Made by a program: the position numbers and the translations under genes | Shown: piece after piece, positions 24,430 through 33,533 of the stretch | How the letters are laid out: the number at the start of each line of letters is the position of its first letter | Numbering within the stretch: position 1 is the first letter of the stretch | From: Neolewinella antarctica | Lineage (GTDB): Bacteria; Bacteroidota; Bacteroidia; Chitinophagales; Saprospiraceae | Length of the DNA stretch: 64,000 nucleotides | Direction: 5' to 3' | Assembly: GCF_011927835.1 (NCBI RefSeq) | Contig: NZ_JAATJH010000001.1 | Coordinates: forward strand, 248,001 to 312,000 | The notes under the pieces: generated by a model | Seen by the model: only the letters and a program-made list of their open reading frames with translations | Told to the model about the DNA's origin: nothing | Database searches by the model: none

Positions 24430-26982
24430 TCAAACCCAGTAAACCAAATTCAAATCCTGCGCGTGCGGCATCATCTCGTGCGTCGGCCGCAAACGGAAGC
24501 CATATTCGTAAACGCCGGCCAAATGCGGATCGACGTCGAGCTTATAAGTGACTTCGCCATTGTCGTTCGATTCCCCACCGAACGCCTCGACGCGGTGCAG
24601 TTCGACCTTGTTCTCGTCGATCCGGTGGTAGAAACAAGCTTCCAGGGTCACGTCGTCCTTAGATAAGCCGTTCATGCCCAGGGTAATTTGGGCCGTGAAG
24701 GATTCACCCACCGGGAGGGCGTGGTTGAAGGTGTCGAAACTGATGTTCTCCTTCACCTCGATTCCTTCCCACTTACCGATGACGGATTCCTTCCAGGCGG
24801 CGTATTCTTTGGCCGGTCCGTAACTGGATTTACTCGTGGCCTGCTCGCTAGTACCGAGCGGGAAGTAGAAGCGCTCGTAGTAATCGTCCATCATCCGCTT
24901 CATCGTGAAAGTCGGGGCGACCTCGGCGATGATCTGCTTCACGTAGCCCATCCACTCTTTGCTGATTCCGTCGTCACCACGCTTGAAAAACGTTGGGATG
25001 ATCTCTTCTTCCAGCGTGTGGTAGATCAACTCCGCATCCAGCTCATTTTGCAAGTGCTGGTCCTCGTACGTGCGTTCCAACGGCAACGCCCAGCCGGCAT
25101 CCGGGCGGTATCCCTCGGCCCACCAGCCGTCGAGGACGGAGAAATTCGGCCGACCGTTTAGTGCAGCTTTCATACCGGACGTGCCGGATGCCTCCAGCGG
25201 GCGGGTCGGGGTATTCAGCCAGACGTCGACGCCCTGGGTGAGTAGCTTAGCCATCTCCATGTTGTAGTCTTCCAGGAAAATCACCTTACCGGCAAATTCG
25301 GGCTTCTTACTCACGTGGACGATGTGGCGGATCAGATCCTGACCACCCTGATCGGCCGGGTGCGCCTTACCGGCGAAGAGGAAAATAACGGGCTGGTCGT
25401 GGCGATTGACGAGTTCCGCCAGGCGGGCTTCATCCTGGAAAAGTAGCGTAGCGCGCTTGTAGGTGGCGAAGCGACGGGCGAAACCAAACACTAAAGCGTT
25501 ATTGTCGATTTTGCTCAGGATGTCGAAAGTAACCCGCGGGCTTTCTCCCCGACGTTGCATGTCCACCTGTAGCTTTTCGCGCACGTAATCCAACAGGCGC
25601 ACCTTGAGCGTGTGCTGCGCGTCGAAGAGCTTTTTGTCGTCCACCTTGTGGATCTTACGCCAGATGTCCTTGTTAGACTGATCGGCAATCCAGTCCTTAC
25701 CGAACTGCTCGCTGTAAATCTCGTGCAGGTCGTGGGCGATCCAGGTAGGGTAGTGGACGGAGTTGGTGACGTAGCCAATGTGAACTTCCTCGGCGGTATA
25801 GCCGGGGTAGAGTTCGGTAAACATCTCCTGGCTTACCTCACCGTGTAGTTTCGATACGCCATTGACGCGCTGGCTCAGTGCAATACTGAGTTTGGACATG
25901 TTGAAGTCCTCACTGGAATCCGTCGGGTTGGTACGGCCCAGGGCGATGAACGCTTCCCAGCTAATTCCTAAATCATCGGCGTAGCTGTATAAATAGTTAC
26001 GCATCAAATACTCGGGGAAGTGGTCATGGCCGGCGGGGACGGGTGTGTGCGTGGTGTATAAACTGCTGGCACGGATCGCTTCTTTAGCTTCTCCGAAGGT
26101 TAGGCCACCGTCCACGAAATTCTTCAGCCGTTCCAAACTCAGGAAACCCGCGTGGCCTTCGTTGAGGTGGTAAACTTCCGGTTGCAGGTCCATAGCCTGA
26201 ATCGCACGGACGCCACCGATGCCCAGCAGGATTTCCTGCTTGAGGCGGTGCTCGTTGTCCCCACCGTAGAGCATGTGCGTGAGGGCACGATCTTCCTGGT
26301 TGTTGTCTTCGTGGTCCGTATCGAGAAGGTAAAGGTTGATTCTACCGACGGGCAGTTTCCAAATTTTAGCCTGCACGATGCGGCCCATAATCGGTACGGA
26401 TACCTTTAACCAGTTACCGTCGGCACCGCGTACGGGTTCGATGGGCAGTTGGGTGAACTTCTGGGCGGGGTACAGGTGAATCTGATCGCCGTTCATACTC
26501 AGCCCCTGGTTGAAGTAGCCGTAGCGATACAGCAAACCGACACCAAACAGCTCGACGTTGCTGTCGGATGCTTCCTTGAGGTAATCGCCAGCGAGTACGC
26601 CAAGGCCTCCGCTGTAAAGTTTGAGGCTGATGTGTAGCCCGTACTCCATGCTGAAGTAAGCCAGCTTCGGTCCTTTTTTCTTGGGGACGGCCAGGTAGGT
26701 CTCGAAATCTTTCTTAACGACCTTGATCCGCTTTAGGTAATTCTTGTCTCCTTCGAGTTCCACTAACCGGGCGGGGTCGACGGTCTCCAGCAGGGCGACG
26801 GGGTTGTAGTTGAGTTTAACGAATAGCGCTGAGTCAATATCCTGAAAGAGCCGCTGAGCGTGGTCGTTCCACGACCACCAGATGTTGTGGCTGAGGACTT
26901 GTAGGAAGGATAATTTTTTCGGAAGCTGATTTTGAATATAAATACGCTTCAGTTTCATTTCATTACTTGTTTGCGTGAGCAT
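24430..26982 (-). CDS. glgP: alpha-glucan phosphorylase (GT35)
   Basis: 850 residues from the ATG at 26982 (an ATG at 26958 giving MKLKRIYIQ is equally possible). It releases glucose-1-phosphate from glycogen or maltodextrins. Visible signatures: FLQVLSHNIWWSWN, YFSMEYGLHISLKLYSGGLG, HLNEGHAGF, GFARRFATYKRATLLF and the PLP-lysine region PLEASGTSGMKAALNG. Sequence type is the long, AMP-insensitive-looking alpha-glucan phosphorylase found in many bacteria and archaea, with a C-terminal extra beta domain. With the trehalose and polyphosphate genes elsewhere in the window it belongs to storage metabolism. Confidence 0.92.
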   Translation of the reverse strand: MLTQTSNEMKLKRIYIQNQLPKKLSFLQVLSHNIWWSWNDHAQRLFQDIDSALFVKLNYNPVALLETVDPARLVELEGDKNYLKRIKVVKKDFETYLAVPKKKGPKLAYFSMEYGLHISLKLYSGGLGVLAGDYLKEASDSNVELFGVGLLYRYGYFNQGLSMNGDQIHLYPAQKFTQLPIEPVRGADGNWLKVSVPIMGRIVQAKIWKLPVGRINLYLLDTDHEDNNQEDRALTHMLYGGDNEHRLKQEILLGIGGVRAIQAMDLQPEVYHLNEGHAGFLSLERLKNFVDGGLTFGEAKEAIRASSLYTTHTPVPAGHDHFPEYLMRNYLYSYADDLGISWEAFIALGRTNPTDSSEDFNMSKLSIALSQRVNGVSKLHGEVSQEMFTELYPGYTAEEVHIGYVTNSVHYPTWIAHDLHEIYSEQFGKDWIADQSNKDIWRKIHKVDDKKLFDAQHTLKVRLLDYVREKLQVDMQRRGESPRVTFDILSKIDNNALVFGFARRFATYKRATLLFQDEARLAELVNRHDQPVIFLFAGKAHPADQGGQDLIRHIVHVSKKPEFAGKVIFLEDYNMEMAKLLTQGVDVWLNTPTRPLEASGTSGMKAALNGRPNFSVLDGWWAEGYRPDAGWALPLERTYEDQHLQNELDAELIYHTLEEEIIPTFFKRGDDGISKEWMGYVKQIIAEVAPTFTMKRMMDDYYERFYFPLGTSEQATSKSSYGPAKEYAAWKESVIGKWEGIEVKENISFDTFNHALPVGESFTAQITLGMNGLSKDDVTLEACFYHRIDENKVELHRVEAFGGESNDNGEVTYKLDVDPHLAGVYEYGFRLRPTHEMMPHAQDLNLVYWV

Positions 26983-27179
26983 GCGGAAAATGGTGTTTTG
27001 GGTGAGCGCAATCTGGCAATCTCGCCGTCGGCAGCGCCGGTAACCGTGTGTTTGTGTGGGTGTTTAAGAACTTATAATAGTAGCCCTCCGCCCCGCCGTG
27101 GCGTAAAACATTATGGTGCGAAACTGCGAACCGGGACGTGCTGGGAAGGTGAAAGTCCGAGGTTGTTTTATTGAAGTTA

Positions 27180-27453
27180 AGAGCATGTTGGGACTTTAGC
27201 TACGCTGCTCCTGCGGGGTGGGCTCCTGGTCGGTTTTAGCTACGCTGCTACTGCGTGGTGAGGCATTTTTTTGGTGGGTGAGGCAGTAACCACGAAGTAG
27301 CACCGAAGGTAAACCGGAGTTTAGCCGCCCCGATAGCTATCGGGGAATGAGGATTTTGCTCTTCAGTAGTCTGGGTAAAGGGTCCTAGACTACTGACTAA
27401 CCAGCGCAAAAGTGGCCAAAACAAGGCCGGAAGGCAAATTCTTAACATGCTCT
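27180..27453. mobile_element. 274-bp element with AGAGCATGTT inverted ends
   Basis: Starts AGAGCATGTTGGGACTTTAG and ends with AACATGCTCT, a perfect 10-bp terminal inverted repeat. The interior has a direct repeat (TTTAGCTACGCTGCT, twice) and the perfect palindrome CCCCGATAGCTATCGGGG (27329-27346), and no convincing gene. MITE-like or relic; a single copy in this window, so mobility is not shown. It fills most of the 577-bp gap between the phosphorylase and OmpA genes. Confidence 0.5.
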
Positions 27454-27497
27454 ACGCGATCATCACCGCGAAATAGTACCTAACAATGCTAACCCGA

Positions 27498-27529
27498 GAA
27501 GCCCCCGGATGTTGACATCCGGGGGCTTC
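27498..27529 (-). terminator. strong stem-loop terminator
   Basis: Perfect 15-bp arms GAAGCCCCCGGATGT and ACATCCGGGGGCTTC with a 2-nt loop, 31 nt after the stop of the minus-strand OmpA gene. Confidence 0.75.
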
Positions 27530-27559
27530 TGAAGGGGCTGAGCACCAATGAACAGTGGC

Positions 27560-28345
27560 TTATCCATTAACACCTTGCTTCTTGGCGAGGTCGAAAAACT
27601 CGTTGAGGTTTGGCGTGATCACGATTTCGGTCCGGCGGTTACGGGCCCGCCCCTGGGGGGTAGCATTATCGCCGCGTGGCTCGAACTCCGCGCGGCCGGC
27701 GGCGGAAAGGCGGGAAGGGTCGACCTGAAACTGATCGACGAGTTGCCGCACGACGGCGGTGGCACGCTGGGTGCTGAGGTCCCAGTTATCGGCAATCCCG
27801 GAAGCACGGACGGGGACGTTGTCCGTGTGGCCTTCGACGATGATGTCCAGATCGCGGTGGTCGTTAAGGACCAGTCCAACTTTTTCCAGCACGCGCGTGG
27901 CTTCGGAATTTACCCGCGCCGAGCCCGAGGCAAACAACAGGTTGTCGCTGATGCTAACGTGGACTTTTCCGCCCCGGACCTCCACCTGGACGTCATCGTC
28001 ATTGATGTTGTCGAGGGAGCGCTTAAGGTTCATGACTAAAGACATATTAAGGCTGTCCTTACGCGCGATCGAGCGATTCAGTTCGGTGATGTAACTCGTC
28101 TGGCCGCTGATGCTTTGCAGGCTTTCCCGGATGCTGGTGGCACCTTCTTTACTGATCACGGAAAGGTCTTCCATGCGGGCAAGGAGGTCGCCGTTCGTGC
28201 GTTGTACACTTTCGAGTTGGGTGGTGAGCATCTCGCGTTGCTGTTCGCTGCCCTGGAGTTTAATCTCGAGCTCGCTGACTTCGGCTTGGTTACAGCCGGT
28301 AAATAACAACGCGGCCGTGGCTACGCAAAAAGATAAATATTTCAT
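27560..28345 (-). CDS. OmpA-family lipoprotein with coiled coil (second copy)
   Basis: 261 residues from the ATG at 28345. Lipoprotein signal (YLSFCVATAALLFTGCNQ), coiled coil (SELEIKLQGSEQQREMLTTQ), then an OmpA domain (IVEGHTDNVPV, DNWDLSTQRATAVVRQL, SAAGRAEFEP, RNRRTEIVITPNLNEFFDL). Paralogous in layout to the gene at 11725-12621. Predicted to link outer membrane and peptidoglycan. It lies downstream of the Smr gene on the same strand, 61 nt away. Confidence 0.9.
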   Translation of the reverse strand: MKYLSFCVATAALLFTGCNQAEVSELEIKLQGSEQQREMLTTQLESVQRTNGDLLARMEDLSVISKEGATSIRESLQSISGQTSYITELNRSIARKDSLNMSLVMNLKRSLDNINDDDVQVEVRGGKVHVSISDNLLFASGSARVNSEATRVLEKVGLVLNDHRDLDIIVEGHTDNVPVRASGIADNWDLSTQRATAVVRQLVDQFQVDPSRLSAAGRAEFEPRGDNATPQGRARNRRTEIVITPNLNEFFDLAKKQGVNG

Positions 28346-28406
28346 ATAGGTATCGGTAAGAGTGTAATTAAAACGCTGTTCCATTCAAGAAGGAGCATCC
28401 GGTTGC

Positions 28407-29483
28407 TTAGTCAAAGATAATCTCCGTCGCGCCGAAGCCGTATTTGTGGTGGTATTCATTTTTAAAGTCACGGATAAACTTCGTGTGGTGCAGTCGGCTG
28501 TGGATCGCCCGCTTGAGCACGCCGTTGCCTACGCCGTGAATCACGATGATGCTGTCCACACCGACTTTCAGGGCGCGCTCCAGGTAAGCATCGAACGTTT
28601 TCAGTTGAAGTTGTAGGACTTGGTGTTTGGGTACGGACGTGGGGTCGTCCACCAGGTTGTCCAGGTGGAGGTCGAGGACTTCGTCAAAGTCTAGCTGCTC
28701 CTGAATATCCGTGCGGTCGATCTTCTGGGCGGCGGGCGGCTTGGGTTTTTTTGCGATCGCGGCCTGGGTCATCGCCTTCAGAGATTGCGTTTTCGGGGGC
28801 GCGGTCGCGGGTGCCGTGTTGCGGGCGGATACATCCGGGAACACCGGATAAAGGTGTGATTCGCGGAACAACTCGGGCACGTCTACGTATTTGCCGAAAA
28901 ATTGGCTGGGTTTGATGCTCAGTTTCTGGAAATGCCGCGGGCCCGTGCCCCCGGTCAGTACGGCCCGGACGTCGAGTTCGACGGTTAGTTTCTCATTTAG
29001 CCAGCGGTATTCAACTGCTTCCAGCCGCTTTTTGCCGTTGGCTTCGATGAGTCCCGATTTGGTCCAGCGCCGGCTGCTTCCGGTCATGGTCTTTACTTCG
29101 TAAATAATCTTTTTGTCCGTGCTGTTGATCAGGTACACTTCGTAAGCAACGGGCTCCGCTTCGTTGTTGAGTTGGGGGTCGAAGGCAAGTTGAACGCCGT
29201 TGTTCTCGTGGAGCGTAGCTTTCGAGACGGTATTGGATTTTTTGGCTTTTACTGGCGGCGGCGGTGGCGGGCTTGCTGGCTTAGCTGGCCTGGTGGCTGT
29301 TGCCGTCAGGGGTGCGTCGTTTGACGGCATGTTTTCCGGCTCCAGGGCTTCGGCCGGGATGGGAATGTGACCGAGCCCACTGTCCAGTTTCACGTGGATA
29401 ATGTTGCCCGGCAGGATGCTGGTTACGGTCCCGACGTTCTCCGTCCGTTTCATGCGTACTCGCTGGTCGAGGGTAAATTTCAT
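28407..29483 (-). CDS. Smr-domain protein (DUF2027-like plus Smr)
   Basis: 358 residues from the ATG at 29483, which has a TACTTTTC box 22 nt upstream. The N-terminus (FTLDQRVRMKRTENVGTVTS) is an SH3-like fold; a Pro-rich linker and a DUF2027-like middle follow; the C-terminal Smr domain has DEVLDLHLDNL, LKVGVDSIIVIHGVGNGVLK and HHKYGFGATEII. Smr domains bind or nick nucleic acids, often branched DNA or collided ribosomes; which applies here is unknown. The linker before the Smr domain carries an exact 16-bp repeat read as TAPATAP. Confidence 0.85.
   Translation of the reverse strand: MKFTLDQRVRMKRTENVGTVTSILPGNIIHVKLDSGLGHIPIPAEALEPENMPSNDAPLTATATRPAKPASPPPPPPVKAKKSNTVSKATLHENNGVQLAFDPQLNNEAEPVAYEVYLINSTDKKIIYEVKTMTGSSRRWTKSGLIEANGKKRLEAVEYRWLNEKLTVELDVRAVLTGGTGPRHFQKLSIKPSQFFGKYVDVPELFRESHLYPVFPDVSARNTAPATAPPKTQSLKAMTQAAIAKKPKPPAAQKIDRTDIQEQLDFDEVLDLHLDNLVDDPTSVPKHQVLQLQLKTFDAYLERALKVGVDSIIVIHGVGNGVLKRAIHSRLHHTKFIRDFKNEYHHKYGFGATEIIFD
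28799..28814 (-). repeat. exact 16-bp GC repeat (in Smr gene linker)
   Basis: GCGCGGTCGCGGGTGC on the plus strand; in the minus-strand gene it reads APATA. Confidence 0.85.
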
Positions 29484-29612
29484 GTTAATTTGGTTGTAGC
29501 GTCCCGAAAAGTAAGTCGGCAAGGTAGCCACCGGGCGGTCAAGTGATTGACAATCTCCCCCGCGAATTTTCCGCAGGCCCGAATTTGATTTCCGCCCTAC
29601 CTTCGCCCGCCA

Positions 29613-30296
29613 ATGAAAATCCTGAAGAAGTACGCAGCCCTGCGCTGGAAGGTTGCCCAGTACCTGGAGGGAAAATGGTGGCGGCGCTACCTGCAATCAA
29701 AAGCCCCCGCCGATTACCTCGCGGAAAAGCGGACCTACTGGGAACGCGTGCTCGACGACTTAGATTGGGTCACGGTACCGAATAGAACCGTGCTGGATGC
29801 CGGATGCGGCCCGGCGGGCATCTTTACCTACGTGCGGCACACTGAGCGGGTCACCGCGCTCGACCCCCTGCTCGACAATTACGAAAAGCACCTAGCCATT
29901 TTTTCGCGGGGCGCGTACCCCGACGTTCGCTTCCACCGACAAAAGCTCGAAGAAGCTTGCGTACCGGGTGGGCCCTTTGGGGCAATTTATTGCTTCAATG
30001 CGATCAACCACGTTGCCGACTGGCACGCGGCCCTGGATCGGTTGACCGAGTACGCTACCACCGGCACCCGCATGATCCTGACGAGCGACGTGCATCGCCA
30101 CGGCTGGTTGCTCCCGATTTTTAAGGCGCTACCGGGCGACGCGCTGCATCCCCAGCAGCACGACGCCAGCGCCTACCGCCGGGCACTCACGGTCCGGGGT
30201 TGGCGGATTGATTGGGAGGAGGTACTCCGACGGGAACTAATTTTTAACTACACCGCCTGGGTACTGACGTACGTACCGAATCCGGCGGACGACTAA
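29613..30296 (+). CDS. class I SAM-dependent methyltransferase
   Basis: 227 residues. SAM motif I is VLDAGCGPAGIFTYV, with an acidic motif II (VTALDPLLDNY) and motif IV region AIYCFNAINHVADW. The N-terminus is basic (MKILKKYAALRWKVAQYLEG). Substrate unknown. A TACCTTCG box lies 7 nt upstream of the ATG, so the leader is very short. The gene converges on dapF with a 4-bp overlap. Confidence 0.8.
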   Translation: MKILKKYAALRWKVAQYLEGKWWRRYLQSKAPADYLAEKRTYWERVLDDLDWVTVPNRTVLDAGCGPAGIFTYVRHTERVTALDPLLDNYEKHLAIFSRGAYPDVRFHRQKLEEACVPGGPFGAIYCFNAINHVADWHAALDRLTEYATTGTRMILTSDVHRHGWLLPIFKALPGDALHPQQHDASAYRRALTVRGWRIDWEEVLRRELIFNYTAWVLTYVPNPADD

Positions 30297-31084
30297 ATTT
30301 CGCCCTTAAACACGTAGGTAGCCGGTCCCTCAAGCCACAAGTCGGCGTACCCACGTTCCGTTTTCTTTCCACGCACCGCCAACTCGCCACCTTTCGCAAC
30401 GACCGCGTACCGAAAAGACTCATCCGGGCCAACGCCGTCGAGTTCCGCAGCGCTGATCGCGGCTGCCGTGACGCCCGTCCCGCACGCGAGCGTTTCGTCC
30501 TCGACGCCCCGTTCGTAGGTGGATATTCGCAGAATATTTGACTCGCGCAGCACGAAGTTTACGTTGATGCCCTCGACCGCGTAAGCTGGCGAATTACGTA
30601 TGGCCCGACCTTGTTGCACGACATCAACGGTTGCGGGGTCGCGGCCGAATTGTACGTAGTGGGGTGAGCCAGTATCCATGACGAAGGCACCTTCGTCGTT
30701 GATTGACCAATCCTTCACGTCCGTCATACCCAGTGACACCCAACCATTCTTCAGCAACTTCGCCCGGTGGGGGCCGTCCACCGCGAGAAAATTATAACAT
30801 TCCCGCTCGATACCTAAATTCGCGGCAAAGCGCACGATACAGCGCCCACCGTTGCCGCACATGGAACTGGGCGCGCCGTCGGCGTTGTAATAAATCATTT
30901 CGAAATCGTACTCTGGGTGGCTCCGTAAAAACATCATCCCGTCGCCACCGATTCCGAAGTGACGGTCGCAGAAGTGAGCGATTCGCCGTTGGTCGAAGGC
31001 TTCGTGGAGGGTGTTGGCCCGGTCGTCGATGATGATGAAGTCGTTGCCGGCACCCTCGTATTTGTAAAATTCGTGGGTGGCCAT
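30293..31084 (-). CDS. dapF: diaminopimelate epimerase
   Basis: 263 residues. It converts LL- to meso-diaminopimelate for lysine and peptidoglycan. The two catalytic cysteines are Cys76 (SSMCGNGGRC) and Cys201 (LACGTGVTAAA); GAGNDFIIID is the N-terminal signature. It overlaps the small membrane protein gene upstream by one base, so both are co-transcribed. Confidence 0.95.
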   Translation of the reverse strand: MATHEFYKYEGAGNDFIIIDDRANTLHEAFDQRRIAHFCDRHFGIGGDGMMFLRSHPEYDFEMIYYNADGAPSSMCGNGGRCIVRFAANLGIERECYNFLAVDGPHRAKLLKNGWVSLGMTDVKDWSINDEGAFVMDTGSPHYVQFGRDPATVDVVQQGRAIRNSPAYAVEGINVNFVLRESNILRISTYERGVEDETLACGTGVTAAAISAAELDGVGPDESFRYAVVAKGGELAVRGKKTERGYADLWLEGPATYVFKGEI

Positions 31085-31344
31085 CAGTCCTTGGTTACGG
31101 TAAGGGTGTCCGCTTTTCCGGGCGGGGCGAACTTAGCTTTTTCGCTCTCACTCTGCAGCGGGTCGTCGAAGCCGATCGGTACGTCGAGCGCGTAAGTACG
31201 GTAGACGAGCACGCCGACGAAAAAGAGAATCACGCCGAGACCGATCAGGGAAACCTTCCAGCCAAAGATATTACCGATGTAGTCTCCGTCGAACGGATCG
31301 CGGGGTTCGCCGGTGCTGGTTAGCTTGGGGGGTGGGGTAGACAT
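31084..31344 (-). CDS. small membrane protein upstream of dapF
   Basis: 86 residues: an N-terminal soluble tail (STPPPKLTSTGEPRDPFDGD), one transmembrane segment (VSLIGLGVILFFVGVLVYRT) and a charged C-terminus. I recognise no named family. It has a TACTTTCG box 22 nt upstream and is translationally linked to dapF. Confidence 0.7.
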   Translation of the reverse strand: MSTPPPKLTSTGEPRDPFDGDYIGNIFGWKVSLIGLGVILFFVGVLVYRTYALDVPIGFDDPLQSESEKAKFAPPGKADTLTVTKD

Positions 31345-31853
31345 GGGGTAAGCATTGTTTGGTTGGCGAAAGTACGACCAGCGCTTTGGTGCAGTATCGG
31401 TAGCTTGACAACACGCCCCTTCGACCGGGCGTTGACTTCCATCTCTAACTAAGCAATAGCGCTACTTACTCGCCTTAACCGCTGAGCACCGCAGGAAGGA
31501 TTTAGAGTGGGTTTTATCACACGAAACACGGAAGAAGCAAGAGGCACAAAATAAAACTCGGAGTGAGCGGCACTTGGCCTTGGTCTTCCGTAGTACCTGC
31601 GTCGAAATTATTGTGCGTGCAATCAGTTGTCTGCGTGCTGATTGCAAATAATTCAGCGGGTACCACCTAATCCAACGCTCTTAAGCTAATCGAGCCTGCA
31701 TTACCAAAGATCCTCGCACCCGCGACCGCGCATAAATTCCTAGCTGAATGTGTCCGTCTCGGCGAATAGTACGAGTCCGGTGGTTAACGGCAAGTCTAAT
31801 TAACATAATCGAGCTTCCGGCGTTGCAGGGCTAAACCACTAAAACCAGCCCGC
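31345..31853. other. 509-bp intergenic region
   Basis: Holds the promoter of the dapF operon (minus), an exact 16-bp repeat at 31716-31731 and a stretch (about 31470-31640) that resembles widespread degenerate intergenic repeat DNA. I see no convincing gene. Confidence 0.6.
31716..31731 (+). repeat. exact 16-bp GC repeat (intergenic)
   Basis: GCACCCGCGACCGCGC, 122 bp upstream of the glycosylase start codon. Confidence 0.85.
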
Positions 31854-32657
31854 ATGCCCGAATTACCGGAAGTACACAATTTCAAGAAATACTTCGACGC
31901 GGCCGCGACAGGCCAAAAGATCGCCGAGCTCGTGGTTCACGATGATAAAATTATTCGAAACATGCCGGGCCCGGCTTTCGCCGACGCCTGCCGCGGCCGC
32001 ACCATCATCGATAGCCTCCGCCGGGGGAAATACCTATTCGCGAACCTCGATAACGGGGAGGCCATTCTGTTGCACTTCGGCATGACCGGCGACCTGAATC
32101 TGTACCAACAGCCCGAGGATAAGGGACGCTTTGAGCGCTTCGCTTTTCACTTTACGGACGGTAACGTGCTCGGCTTCGAAGACCCGCGTAAGTTCGCCCG
32201 GGTGCTTTACTTGAAAGACCGGGATGCTTACATTGCGGAGGTCAAACTCGGCCCCGACGCGCTTGATTTGCGGCAAGATTACTTTTTTGAGAAGCTCGCG
32301 GGTCGCAAAACCACCCTGAAGGGAATCCTGCTCAACCAGTCCGTCGTGGCGGGCCTCGGAAATTTGTACGTCGACGAGATTTGCTACCGTTGCAACATTC
32401 ACCCGGCGGCAAGGGTAAACGAGATGAGTGACGACGCAAAAAAGGCGGTCTACGATCAGATCATGGCCGTCATGCGCTACGCTACGGAAAACGCGCCTTA
32501 CTACCACGACTACCCGGAGAACTGGTTTTGGCACACCTGGCGGAAGGAAGGCCAGCCCGACCCGGTGACGGGCGGGGAAGTCAAGATCGTAAAGGTGGCG
32601 GGGCGAACGACTTACTACGTGGAGGGTAAACAGACTTTACCAAGCGCTACGGACTAA
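31854..32657 (+). CDS. Fpg/Nei-family DNA glycosylase, zincless
   Basis: 267 residues. The catalytic N-terminus PELPEV (Pro after Met removal, Glu next), Lys59 in RRGKYLF, LLHFGMTG, and the helix-two-turn-helix GLGNLYVDEICYRCNIHPA are all present, so the fold is Fpg/Nei. The C-terminal zinc finger normally has four Cys; here the segment VKIVKVAGRTTYYVEGKQT has none, although the Arg of the beta-hairpin is kept. This matches the zincless-finger architecture known from NEIL1 and some bacterial Nei. It excises oxidised bases and nicks at abasic sites. It overlaps the convergent acyltransferase-like gene by 21 bp. Confidence 0.85.
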   Translation: MPELPEVHNFKKYFDAAATGQKIAELVVHDDKIIRNMPGPAFADACRGRTIIDSLRRGKYLFANLDNGEAILLHFGMTGDLNLYQQPEDKGRFERFAFHFTDGNVLGFEDPRKFARVLYLKDRDAYIAEVKLGPDALDLRQDYFFEKLAGRKTTLKGILLNQSVVAGLGNLYVDEICYRCNIHPAARVNEMSDDAKKAVYDQIMAVMRYATENAPYYHDYPENWFWHTWRKEGQPDPVTGGEVKIVKVAGRTTYYVEGKQTLPSATD

Positions 32658-33533
32658 TTGCTGATAAGCTGTACGCCGCGGCCGGAAACTATTGAAGTAT
32701 TCCGCAACCCCCGGTAGGTCGGACCCTTCAAAATCGAGTAATTTGCCGGGGCCAGCCTGGTTTTTGATGAGTCCGTCCAGAAGCCTCGACATACCCACGC
32801 GATCGTAACCGAGATCCGTCGAAGAACCGAAAGAGTTGATGAACCGCCCCCGGTAATGAGGGAAAAAGCCACAGGCTAGTAATTGGCCGTCGTCGTCCTC
32901 GAATCCCGTAATGATTGACATTTCTCTTGCGCTACATGCCCTGGCTAAATTCCGCATAATTTCGTAGTGCTTCTTACTTAGCCCTGCTTTTTCACCCGCC
33001 GAAGCCGCGTACACGCTAATTACCTCTTCCACCGTCACCGGAACCATGACCCCACCCGGGTGACGCCGCAAATTGCGCCGCAAAGATTTACTGAATTTTC
33101 GGCTAAGTGAAGCGTGGCCCGGTGCCATATCCAGTACGAAGTTGGTCCGCTCCCGCGCCGTAAAACCGGGTACGGGGCCCATTATCCGCGAAGCCTCCCG
33201 TAAGGGAATAGCAACCTTAATGGCTGTTTTTGGAATAGATGAGAGAAAGAGCGCGAGTTCCGTATCCGTTGAGTCACCCCACGGTCCACACTGCTGCGTA
33301 AAGGCAGGGCTGCTAACTTGAGATAGCGGACCGATCTTTCTCGTGTAGGGTAGGGGCATGACCGCGCGGTAGTCATCCAGGACCAACCCATCCCACCGCT
33401 CGTTAGTAACAACATCGAGCCACCAGGTAAATCCGTAGGGTAGTCGCGCGTCGTCGGACGCCACGGTGGCATCCCAGCGGGCCCGGTCGATGTTTCGGTG
33501 CTTGACGAAATGTACGAGTGGCTTCTTTGACAT
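32637..33533 (-). CDS. GNAT/FemAB-like acyltransferase
   Basis: 298 residues. GYDRVGMSRLLDGLIKNQAG and KLLDFEGSDLPGVAEYFNSF resemble the C-terminal half of FemAB/GNAT-type proteins; the N-terminal half has TWWLDVVTNERWDGLVLDDY. Probably a two-domain GNAT-fold aminoacyl- or acyl-transferase, cytoplasmic. The substrate is unknown. It starts where the UPF0158-like gene stops, so the two are one unit. Confidence 0.65.
   Translation of the reverse strand: MSKKPLVHFVKHRNIDRARWDATVASDDARLPYGFTWWLDVVTNERWDGLVLDDYRAVMPLPYTRKIGPLSQVSSPAFTQQCGPWGDSTDTELALFLSSIPKTAIKVAIPLREASRIMGPVPGFTARERTNFVLDMAPGHASLSRKFSKSLRRNLRRHPGGVMVPVTVEEVISVYAASAGEKAGLSKKHYEIMRNLARACSAREMSIITGFEDDDGQLLACGFFPHYRGRFINSFGSSTDLGYDRVGMSRLLDGLIKNQAGPGKLLDFEGSDLPGVAEYFNSFRPRRTAYQQLVRSAW

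Noticed and set aside
24448-24470. TTCAAATCC-like string resembling a tRNA T-loop
   Set aside because: It falls in the 3' end of the glucan phosphorylase gene and there is no acceptor stem or anticodon arm around it; no tRNA gene was found in the window.
31462-31647. 61-codon minus-strand ORF in the gap upstream of the glycosylase
   Set aside because: No recognisable domain or promoter; the DNA resembles degenerate intergenic repeats.
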